In this document: positions 7,986 to 17,275 of the stretch, in pieces | Layout: each line of letters opens with the position of its first letter | How positions within the stretch are numbered: position 1 is the stretch's first letter | Assembly (NCBI RefSeq): GCF_000758605.1 | Contig: NZ_CP009282.1 | Coordinates: 3,844,001 to 3,908,000 of the forward strand | Source of the DNA: Paenibacillus sp. FSL R5-0912 | GTDB taxonomy: Bacteria > Bacillota > Bacilli > Paenibacillales > Paenibacillaceae | Direction of reading: 5' to 3' | DNA: 64,000 nt | Program-made: the position numbers and the translations under genes | Notes under the pieces: generated by a model | What the model was told of the DNA's origin: nothing | The model's database searches: none | The model's input: only the letters and a program-made list of their open reading frames with translations

Positions 7986-10900
7986 ATGCCGGAAACACAA
8001 GAAATCGTCATTGAAGAATACGTGCCTGCCAAACATGCCGCATCCATTGCCGAGATGTGGAATCGGAGCTTTGAGAGCTGGGGCGGGGATAATACTTACC
8101 GGACAGAGGAAAGTGTGCTCCGTGAACACGAGAACAGCACGCTGCTCAAGGTATTTCTGGCCGTTGCGGGCGGAGAGGTTATCGGATATTGCAGCTTCTC
8201 CCACTACAAAGAGGATACAGGCGCGCTTTATATACCACTGCTTAATGTCAGACCGGATTTCCATGGACGTAAGGTTGGCAAGAGACTGGTGAGACATGCT
8301 GTCGAGGAGACGATTCGGCTTGGCTGGGCGCGGCTGGATTTGTACACCTGGCCGGGCAACGTCAAAGCGGTTCCTACCTACAAGAAAAGCGGCTTTTTCT
8401 GGGAGAAACGGGACGACACCACCCACCTGATGAATTTCATCCCTTCAGTGCTGCAGACCGGAGCGGTGAAGTCTTATTTCGGGACGATCGACTGGTATAA
8501 CGACAGCATCCGCGAAATCAACGTTCAGCCTGACGGGCAGGGAGACAACGGTTTTGACTATTTTACATATGAATGGCTGAAAGACGGCCTGCGGCTGACA
8601 ATGCAGTATGAGCGGAGCGGCCGCGGCCTGCGCCTGATTGAGACGGAGGATTACCGGATACAGGCAACGATTCCTGAACGGCATGAGCTGCCTTTCGGAG
8701 CCCGATACCCCATTGTCTATGAAGCTGTGAATAAAAGCAGAAAGCCGTTGGCTCTGGAGATTAAGGGCATAAGCAATCCGCAAATCAGCTTTGAGCTGAA
8801 CGAAGCGCAGGAAATTGAATCCGAGGCACGGATCGAAGGCAGCTTCTTCATCCATCCGGCAGAAGAGGAACAGAGTATCTATCAGACTCATCCGGTTGTT
8901 GAGGCTGAACTGCTCATTAATGGCCTGCCCGCCGTATTCAAACTCGGGGTTGAACCCAAGTTCCCGGTCAAAGTACAGCTGCAGCTGCCGGACAGAATAG
9001 CTTATATAGGCGAAGAGCTTGAGATTGATGTGATTGTCGAAAATGAATACAACGCAGATACGGTGTTCGCCTTCGACCTGCCTGATGATGCTATACTCTC
9101 TTTCCGGCAGTCTGCACTTAAAGTCGAAGTTCCGGCAAAGGGCCGGAGAACGGTTACTGTACAAGCGCGGCTGCAAGCCTACGGTATTTGGCATCATCAT
9201 GTGAAGATCCTTAATTGGGGCAGCAGTCCTGCGAAGGCCGCTTCATTAATTCTCCAGCAGGAGATGAGCCTGGTCTTCCCTGGGGCAGATGCTGCCTTTG
9301 GCGGCAAAACGGAGAAGGAATGGATCATCAGCAGCGGAAGATATTCGGCAGTCCTGGAGAAATCCGGCAATACGCTGAAGCTATATGACGGACGTAAGAA
9401 TGTCGTTAGCCTGCCCTATCCGAAGTTCGGTCTGCCTTATACCAATGAGTTCAAGAAGGTATCGCCTGTTGAAGTGCAGTATGATACAGATGCTGGAGCC
9501 ATTGTGCTTGAAGCCGTCTATGAACTGACAGCAAGAAAGGGCATGCTGCTGACCATGGTGGTGAAGCTGAACAGCAATGGGCTCATCTCGCGGCATTTCA
9601 GGATTCATAACCCGCTGGAAACGGATCAGGAGGAAGAATTGATCTTGAAGGACAGCTTCGAGTTCAGTCTTAGGGGAGGCGTTATTCCTTATAACGGCAA
9701 GTATCTGGATTTGAAATCAGGCGCAGAAGCTTCCAGCCCAGACTACTGGGATGTGCAAAAGTTTACAGAGAACTGGATGTTCGCTTCCCATGGAGCAATC
9801 ACGCGGGGGATCAGCTGGCCGGCAGAATTAGAGCTTATCCAGGAGTCTTGGCTGCACGCCGTTGAGCATTCGCTGGGCCGGATTCCGGCTGGAGGCAAGC
9901 TGGAGACAAGTCCGCTGCGGATTGCATTGGGGACCTGGAACACCTGGCAGGATTTCCGTTCATTCGCACTGCAATGCAGCAACACACGCGATCTGAATGC
10001 TGCACAACAGCTGGAAGTGAAGCTTAATCAGGGTAACCCGTTCATCAGCGGTCCGCTTACACTCTCCATTCTGGAGCAGAAGAAGAGTTATTTGGACGGC
10101 GAGATCACTGTTTCTTCTTGTGCAGGCAGCATTGAGGAGACCTCGGTTACGGTACAAGGTGAACACAAGCTCTCGGAAATCAGCCTTCCGCTGACCCGTT
10201 CATTAGGCTCTGAGCCTGATCTCCTTACGCTGCAGCTGGATATGGATATTTATGAGAGCTCAAGAGCTTTCCTTGTCTTTCCTGTGTCGGATCAGGTTAT
10301 CCGCCGTCAGACTCTGGAGATTGAGCAGTCTCAGGTGCTTGCCGTAGACAACGGAATTCTGCGGATACAGGCCAGCAGCCATTTTGCTCCGGGATTATTC
10401 TCGCTGGAGTATCATGGCCAGGAGTGGCTGGATTCCTCTTTTCCACAGCCCATAGCTAAATCCTGGTGGAATCCCTGGGTGGGTGGGATTTTAACTTCGA
10501 TCAATGACATGTCCTTACGCAGCTTCATGGAGGAGCCGCGGACCGCTGAGTTCGCTGAGCTCACGGACAACAAAGGTAACCGCTGGTCGGGCATACGCAT
10601 GAGCGTTACCATTAAGCAGAATGATAAATATAAAGGGCTAACCCTTCATCAGTATTTCATGCTGCTTCCGGGTGTACCTGTGCTTGCCTCTACTGTACAC
10701 ATTGAACAGAATACAGGGACGCCGTTATATCCGCTCGAGCTTGACACCTCGTCCCATTACCGTGCGGCCGCCGATCTTAAGGACAGCAGAGGGTATCTGA
10801 AGAATAGCAGTGGTGAAGAGATTGTGTATAAGGCAGGAAGAGTCCAGCTGGGGGTTAGAAGTACTAACGGAATCCTTCAGGTGGGCTCCACAGAACGTAA

Positions 10901-11108
10901 ACAGCGCCTGACTCTAGTTACTGCAAAGGATCTTACTTCTACAGCCTTCATGGCCAACACTCATGCGGCACTGTCTTATGCCATAGACCCGCTGTATCTT
11001 CAAGACGGGGAAGAGCGGTTCAGCAAGCCTCAATTCTATCTTATCTCGGATCTGAAGGTTCCTGAGCAGGCCTACGCCGATCTGCTGACAATCCGGTTCA
11101 ACAAATGA
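7986..11108 (+). CDS. very large GNAT acetyltransferase fused to a beta-rich region of unknown function
   Basis: 1040-aa protein. Residues 1 to about 150 are a GNAT N-acetyltransferase domain: EEYVPAKHAASIAEMWNRSF start, VIGYCSF strand, acetyl-CoA loop RPDFHGRKVGKRL, and VPTYKKSGF at the end. The remaining roughly 890 residues show no domain I recognise. They are rich in alternating hydrophobic and polar strands and read as several immunoglobulin-like or mutarotase-like beta modules, with a conserved-looking tryptophan cluster (SWWNPWVGG). No signal peptide or membrane helix, so cytoplasmic. GAGGAGGG precedes the ATG. First gene of a co-directional cluster, 20 bases before an amidohydrolase. 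Acceptor substrate unknown. Confidence 0.85.
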   Translation: MPETQEIVIEEYVPAKHAASIAEMWNRSFESWGGDNTYRTEESVLREHENSTLLKVFLAVAGGEVIGYCSFSHYKEDTGALYIPLLNVRPDFHGRKVGKRLVRHAVEETIRLGWARLDLYTWPGNVKAVPTYKKSGFFWEKRDDTTHLMNFIPSVLQTGAVKSYFGTIDWYNDSIREINVQPDGQGDNGFDYFTYEWLKDGLRLTMQYERSGRGLRLIETEDYRIQATIPERHELPFGARYPIVYEAVNKSRKPLALEIKGISNPQISFELNEAQEIESEARIEGSFFIHPAEEEQSIYQTHPVVEAELLINGLPAVFKLGVEPKFPVKVQLQLPDRIAYIGEELEIDVIVENEYNADTVFAFDLPDDAILSFRQSALKVEVPAKGRRTVTVQARLQAYGIWHHHVKILNWGSSPAKAASLILQQEMSLVFPGADAAFGGKTEKEWIISSGRYSAVLEKSGNTLKLYDGRKNVVSLPYPKFGLPYTNEFKKVSPVEVQYDTDAGAIVLEAVYELTARKGMLLTMVVKLNSNGLISRHFRIHNPLETDQEEELILKDSFEFSLRGGVIPYNGKYLDLKSGAEASSPDYWDVQKFTENWMFASHGAITRGISWPAELELIQESWLHAVEHSLGRIPAGGKLETSPLRIALGTWNTWQDFRSFALQCSNTRDLNAAQQLEVKLNQGNPFISGPLTLSILEQKKSYLDGEITVSSCAGSIEETSVTVQGEHKLSEISLPLTRSLGSEPDLLTLQLDMDIYESSRAFLVFPVSDQVIRRQTLEIEQSQVLAVDNGILRIQASSHFAPGLFSLEYHGQEWLDSSFPQPIAKSWWNPWVGGILTSINDMSLRSFMEEPRTAEFAELTDNKGNRWSGIRMSVTIKQNDKYKGLTLHQYFMLLPGVPVLASTVHIEQNTGTPLYPLELDTSSHYRAAADLKDSRGYLKNSSGEEIVYKAGRVQLGVRSTNGILQVGSTERKQRLTLVTAKDLTSTAFMANTHAALSYAIDPLYLQDGEERFSKPQFYLISDLKVPEQAYADLLTIRFNK

Positions 11109-11128
11109 GCTGAAGAAAGGAAGCACCC

Positions 11129-12010
11129 ATGAAAATCATTGACGCACATGTGCATTATTCGAATATTGATACCTTTCACGAGACAGCCCGGACTTTAGCG
11201 CATATCGATTATACCGGCAAAGGACTCCTGGAGGAGTTCCGCCGCTCCGGTGTTGTCGCCGGAGTCGGTATGGGCGTAACGGAGACGGCCGCAGGTAGCT
11301 TTCCGGATTCCGAAGCGCTTAATCCCATGCTGCTTGATCTTAGCGGGACACTTCCTGACAATTTGTTTACCTGTGCCGGAATTAATCCGCTGACTCTCCA
11401 TCTGGACGGGCAGCTGGAGGCGCTGGAACAATCGCTGCAACAGAAGGATGTCGTTGGAATCAAGCTCTATGCCGGCTATTACCACTTCAATGTGGGGGAT
11501 GAGATCTATGATCCGGTCTACAAGCTGGCCTCTGCTTACAGACTGCCGGTCGTTATTCATGGAGGGCTTACTTACTCTGACCGGGGACTGCTCAAATATT
11601 CGCATCCGCTGTCTATGGAAGAGACGTTCCTGAAGCACCGGGACATTACCTTTATGCTCTGCCATCTGGGCGATCCCTGGGTTATGGACACAGCGGCGCT
11701 TTTGGAGAAGAATCCGAATCTCTATACCGACCTGTCGGGCTGGATCGTCGGAGATCAGGCGAAGGTGGACCGTCTGCTGACCGAGCAGACCTACACCGAT
11801 CATTTCCGCCGGGCGATTGTATTCGCCGAGAAATATGACCGGCTCGTCTTCGGTACCGACTGGCCGCTGGTTCCGCTGGATGCCTACATTACATTCGTGA
11901 AGCATCTGATCCCGGAAGCACACTGGGAGGATGTATTCTATAATAATGCGCTCCGCGTATTCCCTAAGCTGGAAGAGCGGATTAGAGAACTAGATTTGGC
12001 GGAGGCGTAA
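11129..12010 (+). CDS. amidohydrolase (amidohydrolase-2 family)
   Basis: 293-aa metal-dependent TIM-barrel hydrolase or decarboxylase. Metal ligands are in place: His7-x-His9 in IDAHVHY, His144 in VVIHGG, His179 in LCHLGD and Asp244 in FGTDWP. A lysine after the fourth strand (GIKLYAGYYHF) is also typical. Cytoplasmic. RBS AAAGGAAG before the ATG; three bases separate its stop from the cupin gene. The position between a GNAT fusion and a cupin suggests action on an acylated or lactone intermediate, but the reaction cannot be assigned. Confidence 0.88.
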   Translation: MKIIDAHVHYSNIDTFHETARTLAHIDYTGKGLLEEFRRSGVVAGVGMGVTETAAGSFPDSEALNPMLLDLSGTLPDNLFTCAGINPLTLHLDGQLEALEQSLQQKDVVGIKLYAGYYHFNVGDEIYDPVYKLASAYRLPVVIHGGLTYSDRGLLKYSHPLSMEETFLKHRDITFMLCHLGDPWVMDTAALLEKNPNLYTDLSGWIVGDQAKVDRLLTEQTYTDHFRRAIVFAEKYDRLVFGTDWPLVPLDAYITFVKHLIPEAHWEDVFYNNALRVFPKLEERIRELDLAEA

Positions 12011-12013
12011 ACG

Positions 12014-12445
12014 ATGCACAGAATCTCTGACGAAGATGCTTATAAGTATGGCATTGAAACCAGACATGATCTTATGGATAGCGGTGAGCGCAGATTCAGA
12101 TTAATCTGCTCAGCAGACGGAAGCTCCTATTGCCGGACGGTAGCCTCTGAGAAAGGTGCCTGGCAGAGCAGTCATTATCATAGGTCCGTCTCTGAGATCT
12201 ACGTCGTACAGTCCGGCTGGATGGTGTATGCGGAACTGAAAGAAGAAGAATTCAAGCTTCGCGTATTACGGGAAGGAGAGACTGTCTCGTTTGCGCCTTT
12301 CGTGCATCATAATATTTATTTGTCCTCCGAGGCAGTCATCCATACGATTAAATACGGCATATCAGAGGACAATGACTGGCACGCCTCCCCGGAGCTGGAT
12401 AGCCGGACACAACACCTCTCTTCGGAAGTACTTTTATCCTTGTGA
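12014..12445 (+). CDS. cupin-fold protein
   Basis: 143-aa single-domain cupin-like protein. The central segment has the two cupin motifs in loose form: SSHYHRSVSEIYVVQSGWMVYAE-type (His-x-His-like pair plus Glu) and a C-terminal PFVHHNIYLSS with two histidines. It could be a metal-binding isomerase, dioxygenase or a ligand-binding regulator. Starts 3 bases after the amidohydrolase, with GGAGG inside that gene's end, and ends just before a strong terminator, so the GNAT fusion, amidohydrolase and cupin form one unit. Confidence 0.75.
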   Translation: MHRISDEDAYKYGIETRHDLMDSGERRFRLICSADGSSYCRTVASEKGAWQSSHYHRSVSEIYVVQSGWMVYAELKEEEFKLRVLREGETVSFAPFVHHNIYLSSEAVIHTIKYGISEDNDWHASPELDSRTQHLSSEVLLSL

Positions 12446-12450
12446 AACTA

Positions 12451-12499
12451 AGAACAGTGATCCTCCTCTAACCGGGGGATCGCTGTTCTTTTTGTTTTT
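12451..12499 (+). terminator. intrinsic terminator after the cupin gene
   Basis: AGAACAGTGATCC pairs with GGATCGCTGTTCT (13 bp with one G-U pair), followed by TTTTGTTTTTG. It ends the first sub-operon of the 8-22 kb cluster. Confidence 0.85.
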
Positions 12500-12623
12500 G
12501 CGTGAAATGGGTTGGGGCCAGGGTTTACTCCCGCCTGATGCTTGATTAGGCAACCTGTGCTAAGCTATTAAGGGTCATACTTGCCGAAATATAATAATTT
12601 CCTACAGATGGAGGGTAAGCATC

Positions 12624-13382
12624 ATGCCTCATGTGAAAGTTAAAGATCTGGAATTGTTTTATGAAAAAATGGGTACCGGAGAGCCGATTATTTTTCTGCA
12701 CAGCAGTTACTCACGTGGGTTATTAGCCTTCTCTAGTCAAATTCTGGACTTCCAAAATAGATATACCTGCTATTTCCCTGATTTCCGCGGACATGGCAGA
12801 ACCAGGTGCGAAAGCCTTGAATGGTCTACACCTCAGCTGGCAGATGATATCATAGCCTTCATGGATTGCATGAATATTGAAAAAGCGCATCTGATCGGTT
12901 ACAGCATGGGTGGCAATGTCGGGCTATACCTCGCGGTGAATAATCCGGCAAGAGTTGCTACACTGACGACAATAGGAACGGGCGGATTCTTCGATCCTGC
13001 CGGAGCGGAGGAATTTGAGCCGGAGCGTCTGCTGGAGCTTGGGCAACATGGCATCATCCGTCAGATGAAAGAGAGGCATGAAGAAGCGCATCAAGGGAAC
13101 TGGCAGGAATTCATGCGTCAATCTGCTAATGATTGGCGTAGATACCCGGACCTGAGCGTAGCACAGTTAAGCAGTATCAGCTGTCCGGTTCTAATCATTG
13201 CAGGAGAGCACGATACATACGCTGCAGCGGATAAGATCATTCAGCTAGTCTCGCTGATCAAAGGATCACAATGCCTGATCGTCCCTGGTGCCGGCCACCG
13301 GCCGCATATGGGAAGAGAACAGCCGGTGCTGGTGAACGATACGATCCTTGAATTTCTCGCACAGAATTCTAACCTCAAGTGA
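12624..13382 (+). CDS. alpha/beta-fold hydrolase
   Basis: 252-aa cytoplasmic hydrolase of the haloperoxidase/lactonase-like group. Catalytic triad can be read: nucleophile Ser94 in GYSMGG, Asp197 in GEHDTYAA and His225 in GAGHRPH; the oxyanion segment is IIFLHSS. Expected substrates are esters, lactones or thioesters. GGAGGG is placed 10 bases before the ATG. It is 18 bases upstream of the FAD oxidoreductase and likely co-transcribed with it. The substrate is unknown, although the surrounding importer and aminotransferase suggest a small-molecule catabolic role. Confidence 0.87.
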   Translation: MPHVKVKDLELFYEKMGTGEPIIFLHSSYSRGLLAFSSQILDFQNRYTCYFPDFRGHGRTRCESLEWSTPQLADDIIAFMDCMNIEKAHLIGYSMGGNVGLYLAVNNPARVATLTTIGTGGFFDPAGAEEFEPERLLELGQHGIIRQMKERHEEAHQGNWQEFMRQSANDWRRYPDLSVAQLSSISCPVLIIAGEHDTYAAADKIIQLVSLIKGSQCLIVPGAGHRPHMGREQPVLVNDTILEFLAQNSNLK

Positions 13383-13400
13383 AAGGGCTGTACATAGCTT

Positions 13401-14528
13401 ATGAAGAAAGTCATCGTAATTGGAGCAGGGATTCTCGGGGCTTCTACAGCTTACCAGCTGACAAAAATGGGGGCAGAGGTGCTGATTGTCGACCGTAAAG
13501 ATCAAGGACAAGCCACGGATGCGGCCGCAGGCATCATCTGTCCCTGGCTATCCCAGCGGCGCAATCAGATCTGGTACCGGCTGGCAAAGGCTGGTGCACG
13601 ATTCTATCCTCAGCTGATCGCCGAACTTGAGCATGGAGGCGAAACCCATACGGGCTATGCCCGGGTAGGTGCGCTAAGTATTCATACGGATGCAGGCAAG
13701 CTGGATAAAATAGAAGAGCGGGCGCGTCTGCGGCGGGCAGATGCACCGGAAATCGGAGAAATTACGCGGCTTACGGCTGAAGAAACCCGTGAACGGTTCC
13801 CGTTGCTTGCTGAAGGGTATGCCTCTGTTCATATCAGCGGGGCTGCCCGGGTAGATGGACGTGCCCTGCGGGATGCGTTACTTCACGCTGCGCAGCAGCA
13901 GGGTGCCACCAGAATTACCGGAGATGCGGCGCTTCAATATGGGCCAGACCGGGTGACCGGGATTACAGTAGATGCGGAGTATTACCCGGCGGATGAAGTT
14001 ATTGTATGCGCAGGCGCATGGGCGAACCCGCTGCTCCAGCCGCTTGGCATTGATTTCAAAGTCAGTTACCAAAAAGGGCAAATCCTACACTTGCAGGTTT
14101 CCGGTCATCAGGTGACGGAAGCATGGCCGGTAGTCATCCCGCCGAGTGATCAATATCTGCTCGCTTTTGACCAGCAGCATATTGTAATTGGGGCAACTCA
14201 TGAGAATAATGTAGAAGGATATAATACCAGAGTAACCGCTGGCGGGATGCAGGAGATTCTGAATAAGGGGCTGGACGTGGCACCTGAGCTGGCAAACAGC
14301 ACTTTGGGAGAAGTGAGGGTAGGGTTCCGCCCGTTTACACCAGGCTTCCTCCCGGTCTTAGGTACTGTCCCTGGATGGAAGGGGCTGCTCGCAGCCAATG
14401 GACTGGGAGCTTCCGGACTCACGATGGGCCCGTTTATTGGCAGCCAGCTGGCGAAGCTGGCATTAGGCAGAGAGACCGATATGGATATTAGCGCTTATGA
14501 CCTTCAAGCAGCGATGGAGAGCAGATGA
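13401..14528 (+). CDS. FAD-dependent amine/amino-acid oxidoreductase (DAO family)
   Basis: 375-aa enzyme of the glycine oxidase / D-amino-acid dehydrogenase superfamily. N-terminal FAD-binding GAGILGASTAYQL with a following VDRKDQGQATDAAAGIICPW segment; a VCAGAWANPLL substrate-domain segment and a C-terminal GFRPFTPGFLPVLG with GLGASGLTMGP, which contacts flavin. It would oxidise a secondary or primary amine to an imine. The RBS is weak (GAAAGGG). The context is a peptide-type importer and an aminotransferase, so the substrate is likely an amine or N-substituted amino acid. YurR/ThiO-like alternatives cannot be excluded. Confidence 0.87.
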   Translation: MKKVIVIGAGILGASTAYQLTKMGAEVLIVDRKDQGQATDAAAGIICPWLSQRRNQIWYRLAKAGARFYPQLIAELEHGGETHTGYARVGALSIHTDAGKLDKIEERARLRRADAPEIGEITRLTAEETRERFPLLAEGYASVHISGAARVDGRALRDALLHAAQQQGATRITGDAALQYGPDRVTGITVDAEYYPADEVIVCAGAWANPLLQPLGIDFKVSYQKGQILHLQVSGHQVTEAWPVVIPPSDQYLLAFDQQHIVIGATHENNVEGYNTRVTAGGMQEILNKGLDVAPELANSTLGEVRVGFRPFTPGFLPVLGTVPGWKGLLAANGLGASGLTMGPFIGSQLAKLALGRETDMDISAYDLQAAMESR

Positions 14529-14592
14529 TTACGAATTCATTTCCTGCAATGGAAGGATTAGATTCACTTCTGACGCTCAAATGAACTTTTGT

Positions 14593-14621
14593 TTGACAGG
14601 AGAAGATGTGTAATCCATAAT
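14593..14621 (+). promoter_or_regulatory. sigma-A-type promoter of the oligopeptide importer operon
   Basis: TTGACA (14593-14598), 17-base spacer, CATAAT (14616-14621): eleven of twelve consensus positions. The start codon of the binding protein is 48 bases downstream. It implies the importer genes can be expressed separately from the upstream hydrolase and oxidase genes. Confidence 0.7.
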
Positions 14622-14669
14622 ACAATCCATACTAAACATATATGATTTAATAGGAAGGGTGGATCACAC

Positions 14670-16289
14670 GTGACCAAGTTAAATGCAAAATTTAGAAAAA
14701 CGATTGGAATGGGGACACTGACAGTAATGTTTGTAATGCTACTGGCAGGCTGCTCCGGTTCCAACAACAATGCGGACACCCGTAATGACGCTCAGGCAAG
14801 TGCGAGTCCGGCCGCAACGGAAAGCACAAGCACAGCAGAACCTGCTGCAGGAGGTACTTTTACCTATGGCCGGCCGGCTTCAGTAACCTCGTTTGATCTG
14901 CATAACCAGATCACCTCCAATAATGCGTTTGCAATTGATAAAGTGTTTGAATCACTGGTCGCTTTTGACAGCAAGGGTGAAATTAAGGACTTTCTTGCAG
15001 AGGCGCACACGATCAGTGAAGATGGCTTGACGTATACCTTCGTATTGCGTGACGGTCTGAAGTTCTCGAACGGAACGCCAGTCACAGCAGAGGACGCCGT
15101 GTTCTCTCTGAACCGTCATTTGACGGTTGAAGGTCCGCTGGCGATCTCGGCGACGGTCGAATCCTTCAAGGCACAGGATGACAAGACGCTGGTAATTAAG
15201 CTGAAAGAACCGTACACACCGTTCATCTCTGAGCTGTCGAACTTCTCCAACGGTATCATCCCGAATAACTTCGGCGGCGTCAGCGAAGAAGAGTTCTTCA
15301 AGAAGCCGGTAGGCACGGGACCTTTCGTAGTTGAAACCTGGGACCCTGCTGGTGATGTTACCTTCACCAAGAACACAAACTACTGGCAGGAAGGCAAGCC
15401 TTATATCGATAAGCTTGTCTATAAACTGATTGAAGACGACAGCCAGGCGATCAACCAGCTGAAGGCAGGAGAAGTGGATGCAGTAGAAGCTCTGTCCCTT
15501 CAGAATGCAGGGGAGATTAAGGACGGCACAGACACTACTGTCGTAACGAACGGCAGCTGGGTGACGGAGCAATTGTTCTTCAACACGCTGGATGAGCATT
15601 TCTCCGATGTGCATGTGCGCCGTGCACTGGCGCTGGCGCTAGACCGTGACGGTCTGACCAAAGCATTAACCTTCGGATATGCACAGACCGCCAATTCTTT
15701 GCTGCCGACAACAATTCCATACAACGCCAATGATACCCTTAAGTCATTGAACTTCGATGCCGCCGCAGCCAAGGAAGAGCTTGCCAAATCTGCATTCCCT
15801 AACGGATTCTCAACCAAGCTGCTTATCGCTTCCGGCAACAGCACAAGAGCCCAGGAAGCACAGATTATTCAGGCAGCAGGTCAGACCATCGGAATCAAGA
15901 TTGAGATCGAATCCGTTGAACTGGCTACCTTCCGTGAACGCTTCTTCGCCTATGATTTCGCGGCGATGCTGAACAGCGGTCAAGCCGACTCTCCGGAAGC
16001 GAATTCGATCCTGGCGTTCCAGACCGATCCGGAAGGCTTCAGCAAATCGTACTGGACGCATTACACGAATGATAATGTAACCAAGCTGCTGTATGAGGGT
16101 CAAAAAACAGCAGACGGCGATGCCCGCGCAGCCATCTACACCGAACTGCTGCAGACGCTTGCCGATGAAGTGCCTTATATTCCGCTCTACTACCCGGATA
16201 TCCTGATTGGTGCCCGTTCTTCGGTGGATGGACTGGTTGTTCTGCCTAACGGCAGTATCCGTCTGGAAGATGTGCGCATAAGCAAATGA
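14670..16289 (+). CDS. oligopeptide/nickel-type ABC transporter substrate-binding lipoprotein
   Basis: 539-aa extracellular binding protein of family 5. Type II signal peptide with lipobox LAGC, acylated Cys28, then a Ser/Ala/Thr-rich linker. Mature part begins GGTFTYGRPASVTSFDLH and contains the family segment LTYTFVLRDGLKFSNGTPVTAEDAVFSL-like region. GTG start with GGAAGGGTGG upstream. The pocket-forming residues do not identify the ligand; in this cluster it probably delivers the compound processed by the flanking oxidase, aminotransferase and amidohydrolases. Overlaps the first permease gene by 4 bases (ATGA). Confidence 0.92.
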   Translation: MTKLNAKFRKTIGMGTLTVMFVMLLAGCSGSNNNADTRNDAQASASPAATESTSTAEPAAGGTFTYGRPASVTSFDLHNQITSNNAFAIDKVFESLVAFDSKGEIKDFLAEAHTISEDGLTYTFVLRDGLKFSNGTPVTAEDAVFSLNRHLTVEGPLAISATVESFKAQDDKTLVIKLKEPYTPFISELSNFSNGIIPNNFGGVSEEEFFKKPVGTGPFVVETWDPAGDVTFTKNTNYWQEGKPYIDKLVYKLIEDDSQAINQLKAGEVDAVEALSLQNAGEIKDGTDTTVVTNGSWVTEQLFFNTLDEHFSDVHVRRALALALDRDGLTKALTFGYAQTANSLLPTTIPYNANDTLKSLNFDAAAAKEELAKSAFPNGFSTKLLIASGNSTRAQEAQIIQAAGQTIGIKIEIESVELATFRERFFAYDFAAMLNSGQADSPEANSILAFQTDPEGFSKSYWTHYTNDNVTKLLYEGQKTADGDARAAIYTELLQTLADEVPYIPLYYPDILIGARSSVDGLVVLPNGSIRLEDVRISK

Positions 16290-17275
16290 TGAATTCCAGG
16301 CAAACCTTAACCGGTGCGCAAGGAAACAATGGTTCTTACAAGTGGCTGGGGATAGCACTTGTAAGAGCCTTAATTGTTATCCTCTGCGTGATGACGGCAG
16401 TCTTTTTCCTCATACGTATTGTACCCGGCGATCCTGCCAAGATGATTCTCGGAGAATACAGTACGCCCGAAGCGCTTAAGAATATGCATCACACCCTGGG
16501 GCTGGATCTCCCGCTATGGGAACAATTCATCCGGTTTATGAAGACCTTGTTTACGCAAGGGGATACCGGCAACTCCATTATTATGGGCACCTCGGCACGA
16601 GAGCTGATTATGCAGCGGGCTCCTGTAACTTTGCTGCTTATCCTGATTGCCTGTGTGCTGGCAATTATTACTGCACTTCTGCTTGCTACTGCTGCAGCCA
16701 CACATAAGGATAAACTGCTGGATCATCTGATCCGCATCTTTCCTGCGATCACTCTCGGTATGCCAATCTTCTGGGTTGGCATCCTTTTGATTCTGCTCTT
16801 TAGTGTCCGGCTGGGCTGGTTCCCTGTCGGGGGAATAGGCGAAGGCTTCACAGGGACGCTGCGTAGCCTGGCGCTGCCGGCGATAACGGTTGCTTTTTCA
16901 CAGATTCCTACGCTGGTCCGCTCGCTCAGGGCGCAAATGCTGGAGGTACTCGAATCCGACTTTGTGGTCACGCTGAGAGCAGCGGGTATACCCTCCAGAG
17001 TTATTCTGTTTAAGCATGTCCTGCGCAACTCTGCGTTGCCGACACTGATGCTGCTGGGAGTCAACATCTCTTATCTCATCGGAGGTACGCTCGTCGTCGA
17101 GCAGGTATTCGGCATCAAAGGGATCGGCAGCCTGCTGTTCACTTCAATTTCGAATCGGGATTTCCCTGTCATCCAAGGAATAGCCCTATACTGTGCGCTA
17201 TCTGTAGTGATCATCAGTCTGCTGATTGAAATCATCTCCTGGTGGCTGGATCCCAGAACGAAGGGGAAACAATGA
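16286..17275 (+). CDS. ABC importer permease, DppB/OppB-like
   Basis: 329-aa inner-membrane permease with six predicted helices. Contains the family motif region LRAAGIPSRVILFKHVLRNSALPTL (EAA loop, about residues 230-255) that docks the ATPases. N-terminal IVPGDPAKMILGEYSTPEAL is characteristic of DppB/OppB. Starts inside the stop of the binding-protein gene; a second in-frame ATG follows directly. Works with the next gene as the heterodimeric channel. Confidence 0.92.
   Translation: MMNSRQTLTGAQGNNGSYKWLGIALVRALIVILCVMTAVFFLIRIVPGDPAKMILGEYSTPEALKNMHHTLGLDLPLWEQFIRFMKTLFTQGDTGNSIIMGTSARELIMQRAPVTLLLILIACVLAIITALLLATAAATHKDKLLDHLIRIFPAITLGMPIFWVGILLILLFSVRLGWFPVGGIGEGFTGTLRSLALPAITVAFSQIPTLVRSLRAQMLEVLESDFVVTLRAAGIPSRVILFKHVLRNSALPTLMLLGVNISYLIGGTLVVEQVFGIKGIGSLLFTSISNRDFPVIQGIALYCALSVVIISLLIEIISWWLDPRTKGKQ

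Noticed and set aside
7752..8426. Minus-strand frame of 224 codons across the GNAT-fusion start
   Set aside because: It runs through the promoter and ribosome-binding site of the plus-strand gene and shows no fold or start signal.
11195..11923. Minus-strand frame of 242 codons under the amidohydrolase
   Set aside because: The plus-strand frame carries the full set of metal ligands; the reverse translation has none of a known domain.
12291..12545. 84-codon frame at the end of the cupin gene
   Set aside because: It reads through the terminator stem-loop and has no start signal.
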